Positions 63,348 through 64,000 of a stretch of 64,000 nt of DNA are shown piece by piece. This stretch comes from Streptomyces carpinensis (GTDB lineage Bacteria; Actinomycetota; Actinomycetes; Streptomycetales; Streptomycetaceae), in assembly GCF_002154505.1 (NCBI RefSeq), contig NZ_MUBM01000007.1:38002-102001 (forward strand), in the 5' to 3' direction. The notes beneath the pieces are model-generated. The model saw nothing but the letters and a program-made list of their open reading frames with translations. It did not search any database and was not told where the DNA came from. The translations under genes and the position numbers were made by a program. Each line of letters starts with the position of its first letter. Positions within the stretch are counted from its first letter, which is position 1.

Positions 63348-64000
63348 CCGAGATCCTGGTCAGGGCCGAGGGGCTGCGCAAGGTCTACGGGAAGGGCTCC
63401 GTCGCCGTCGACGGCCTGTCCTTCACCGTCGCCCGCGGTGAATCGCTGGCCGTCGTGGGCGAGTCGGGTTCGGGCAAGACCACCGTCGCCCGCATGCTGC
63501 TGGGTCTGGAAACGCCCACGGCCGGCACGATCAGTGTCTGCGGACGTCCGCGCAAGGGCCGTACCACCTCGGCCGAACGGCGCCGCCGGGCCCGGGAGAT
63601 CCAGATGGTCTTCCAGGACCCGTACTCCTCGCTCGACCCGTTGCAGCGCATCGGGGACGTCATCGAGACCAGCCTCGCCCTGCACTTCCCGCTGAGCGCG
63701 CGGCAGCGCCGCAGCCGGGCTCTGGAACTGCTCGACGCCGTGGGACTGACCGACCGGCACGCCACGATGCTGCCCCGCCAACTCTCCGGCGGACAGCGAC
63801 AACGCGTCGCCATCGCCCGCGCCATCGCCGTCGAACCGCAGGTTCTGGTACTGGACGAGGCGGTCGCGGCACTGGACGTCTCCGTACAGGCGCAGATCCT
63901 CAACCTGCTGGCCGACATCCGCAGCCGCAGCCGCATCAGCTACGTGTTCATCTCCCACGACCTGGCGGTCGTCAACCAGATCAGCGACACGGCGATCGTG
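63344..64000 (+). CDS. ABC ATPase, DppF-like (partial, runs off the window)
   Basis: The first 219 codons of a second oligopeptide-type ATPase, starting with GTG overlapping the previous stop. Walker A is GESGSGKT, the Q-loop VFQDPYSSLDP, signature LSGGQRQRVAIARA, Walker B VLVLDEA and H-loop ISHDLAVV. The C-terminus lies beyond 64000. Completes the five-gene importer. Confidence 0.92.
   Translation, partial: MTEILVRAEGLRKVYGKGSVAVDGLSFTVARGESLAVVGESGSGKTTVARMLLGLETPTAGTISVCGRPRKGRTTSAERRRRAREIQMVFQDPYSSLDPLQRIGDVIETSLALHFPLSARQRRSRALELLDAVGLTDRHATMLPRQLSGGQRQRVAIARAIAVEPQVLVLDEAVAALDVSVQAQILNLLADIRSRSRISYVFISHDLAVVNQISDTAIV

Overview
The window is chromosomal DNA from a high-GC actinobacterium, most likely a Streptomyces or close relative. 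The support for this is very high third-position GC, frequent GTG starts, many 4-base GTGA/ATGA gene overlaps, an ECF41 sigma factor, a PP2C/anti-sigma regulator, a PucR regulator, a Streptomyces-type degenerate Fic toxin pair and Tat/lipobox signals. No rRNA, tRNA or CRISPR array was seen. The last gene runs off the right edge.

Layout. 0.1-9.2 kb is ordinary: a DMT permease, a Cmx-type MFS exporter, a WapI-like immunity protein, a metallo-hydrolase, a lipoprotein, an ECF41 sigma/oxidoreductase pair, a STAS protein and a Fic-type toxin-antitoxin pair under an 18-bp palindrome. 9.2-34.1 kb is a long amine and amino-acid catabolic region. It holds Lrp, aldehyde dehydrogenase, APC permease and Tat amine oxidase genes, then a glutarate module (gabT-type transaminase, semialdehyde dehydrogenase, CaiB-type CoA transferase, glutaryl-CoA dehydrogenase), then PucR, a second APC permease and a GntR-Cache pair. 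It ends with an eight-gene operon: P450, ferredoxin, ferredoxin reductase, glutamine-synthetase-like ligase, a cytosolic solute-binding domain, two gamma-glutamyl hydrolases and an aldehyde dehydrogenase. This operon has the enzyme classes needed to gamma-glutamylate an amine, oxidise it while conjugated, hydrolyse the conjugate and oxidise the resulting aldehyde.

34.1-47.4 kb is accessory DNA. It contains IS3 remnants (one with an IS30 fragment embedded), a Tat-exported AbgB-like amidohydrolase between IS remnants, a secreted alpha/beta hydrolase, a broken SDR gene, a TetR/MFS/HbpS-like group, an intact operon of two tyrosine recombinases flanking an XRE regulator under a 35-bp palindrome, and serine and tyrosine recombinase relics.

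47.4-64 kb returns to ordinary content: a LysR/MFS divergon, a shortened aquaporin-like gene, a FUSC membrane protein and a PAS-PAS-GAF-PP2C-HATPase regulator. It ends with a GntR-controlled locus of two deaminase-type amidohydrolases and a complete oligopeptide-type ABC importer, probably for a nitrogen heterocycle.
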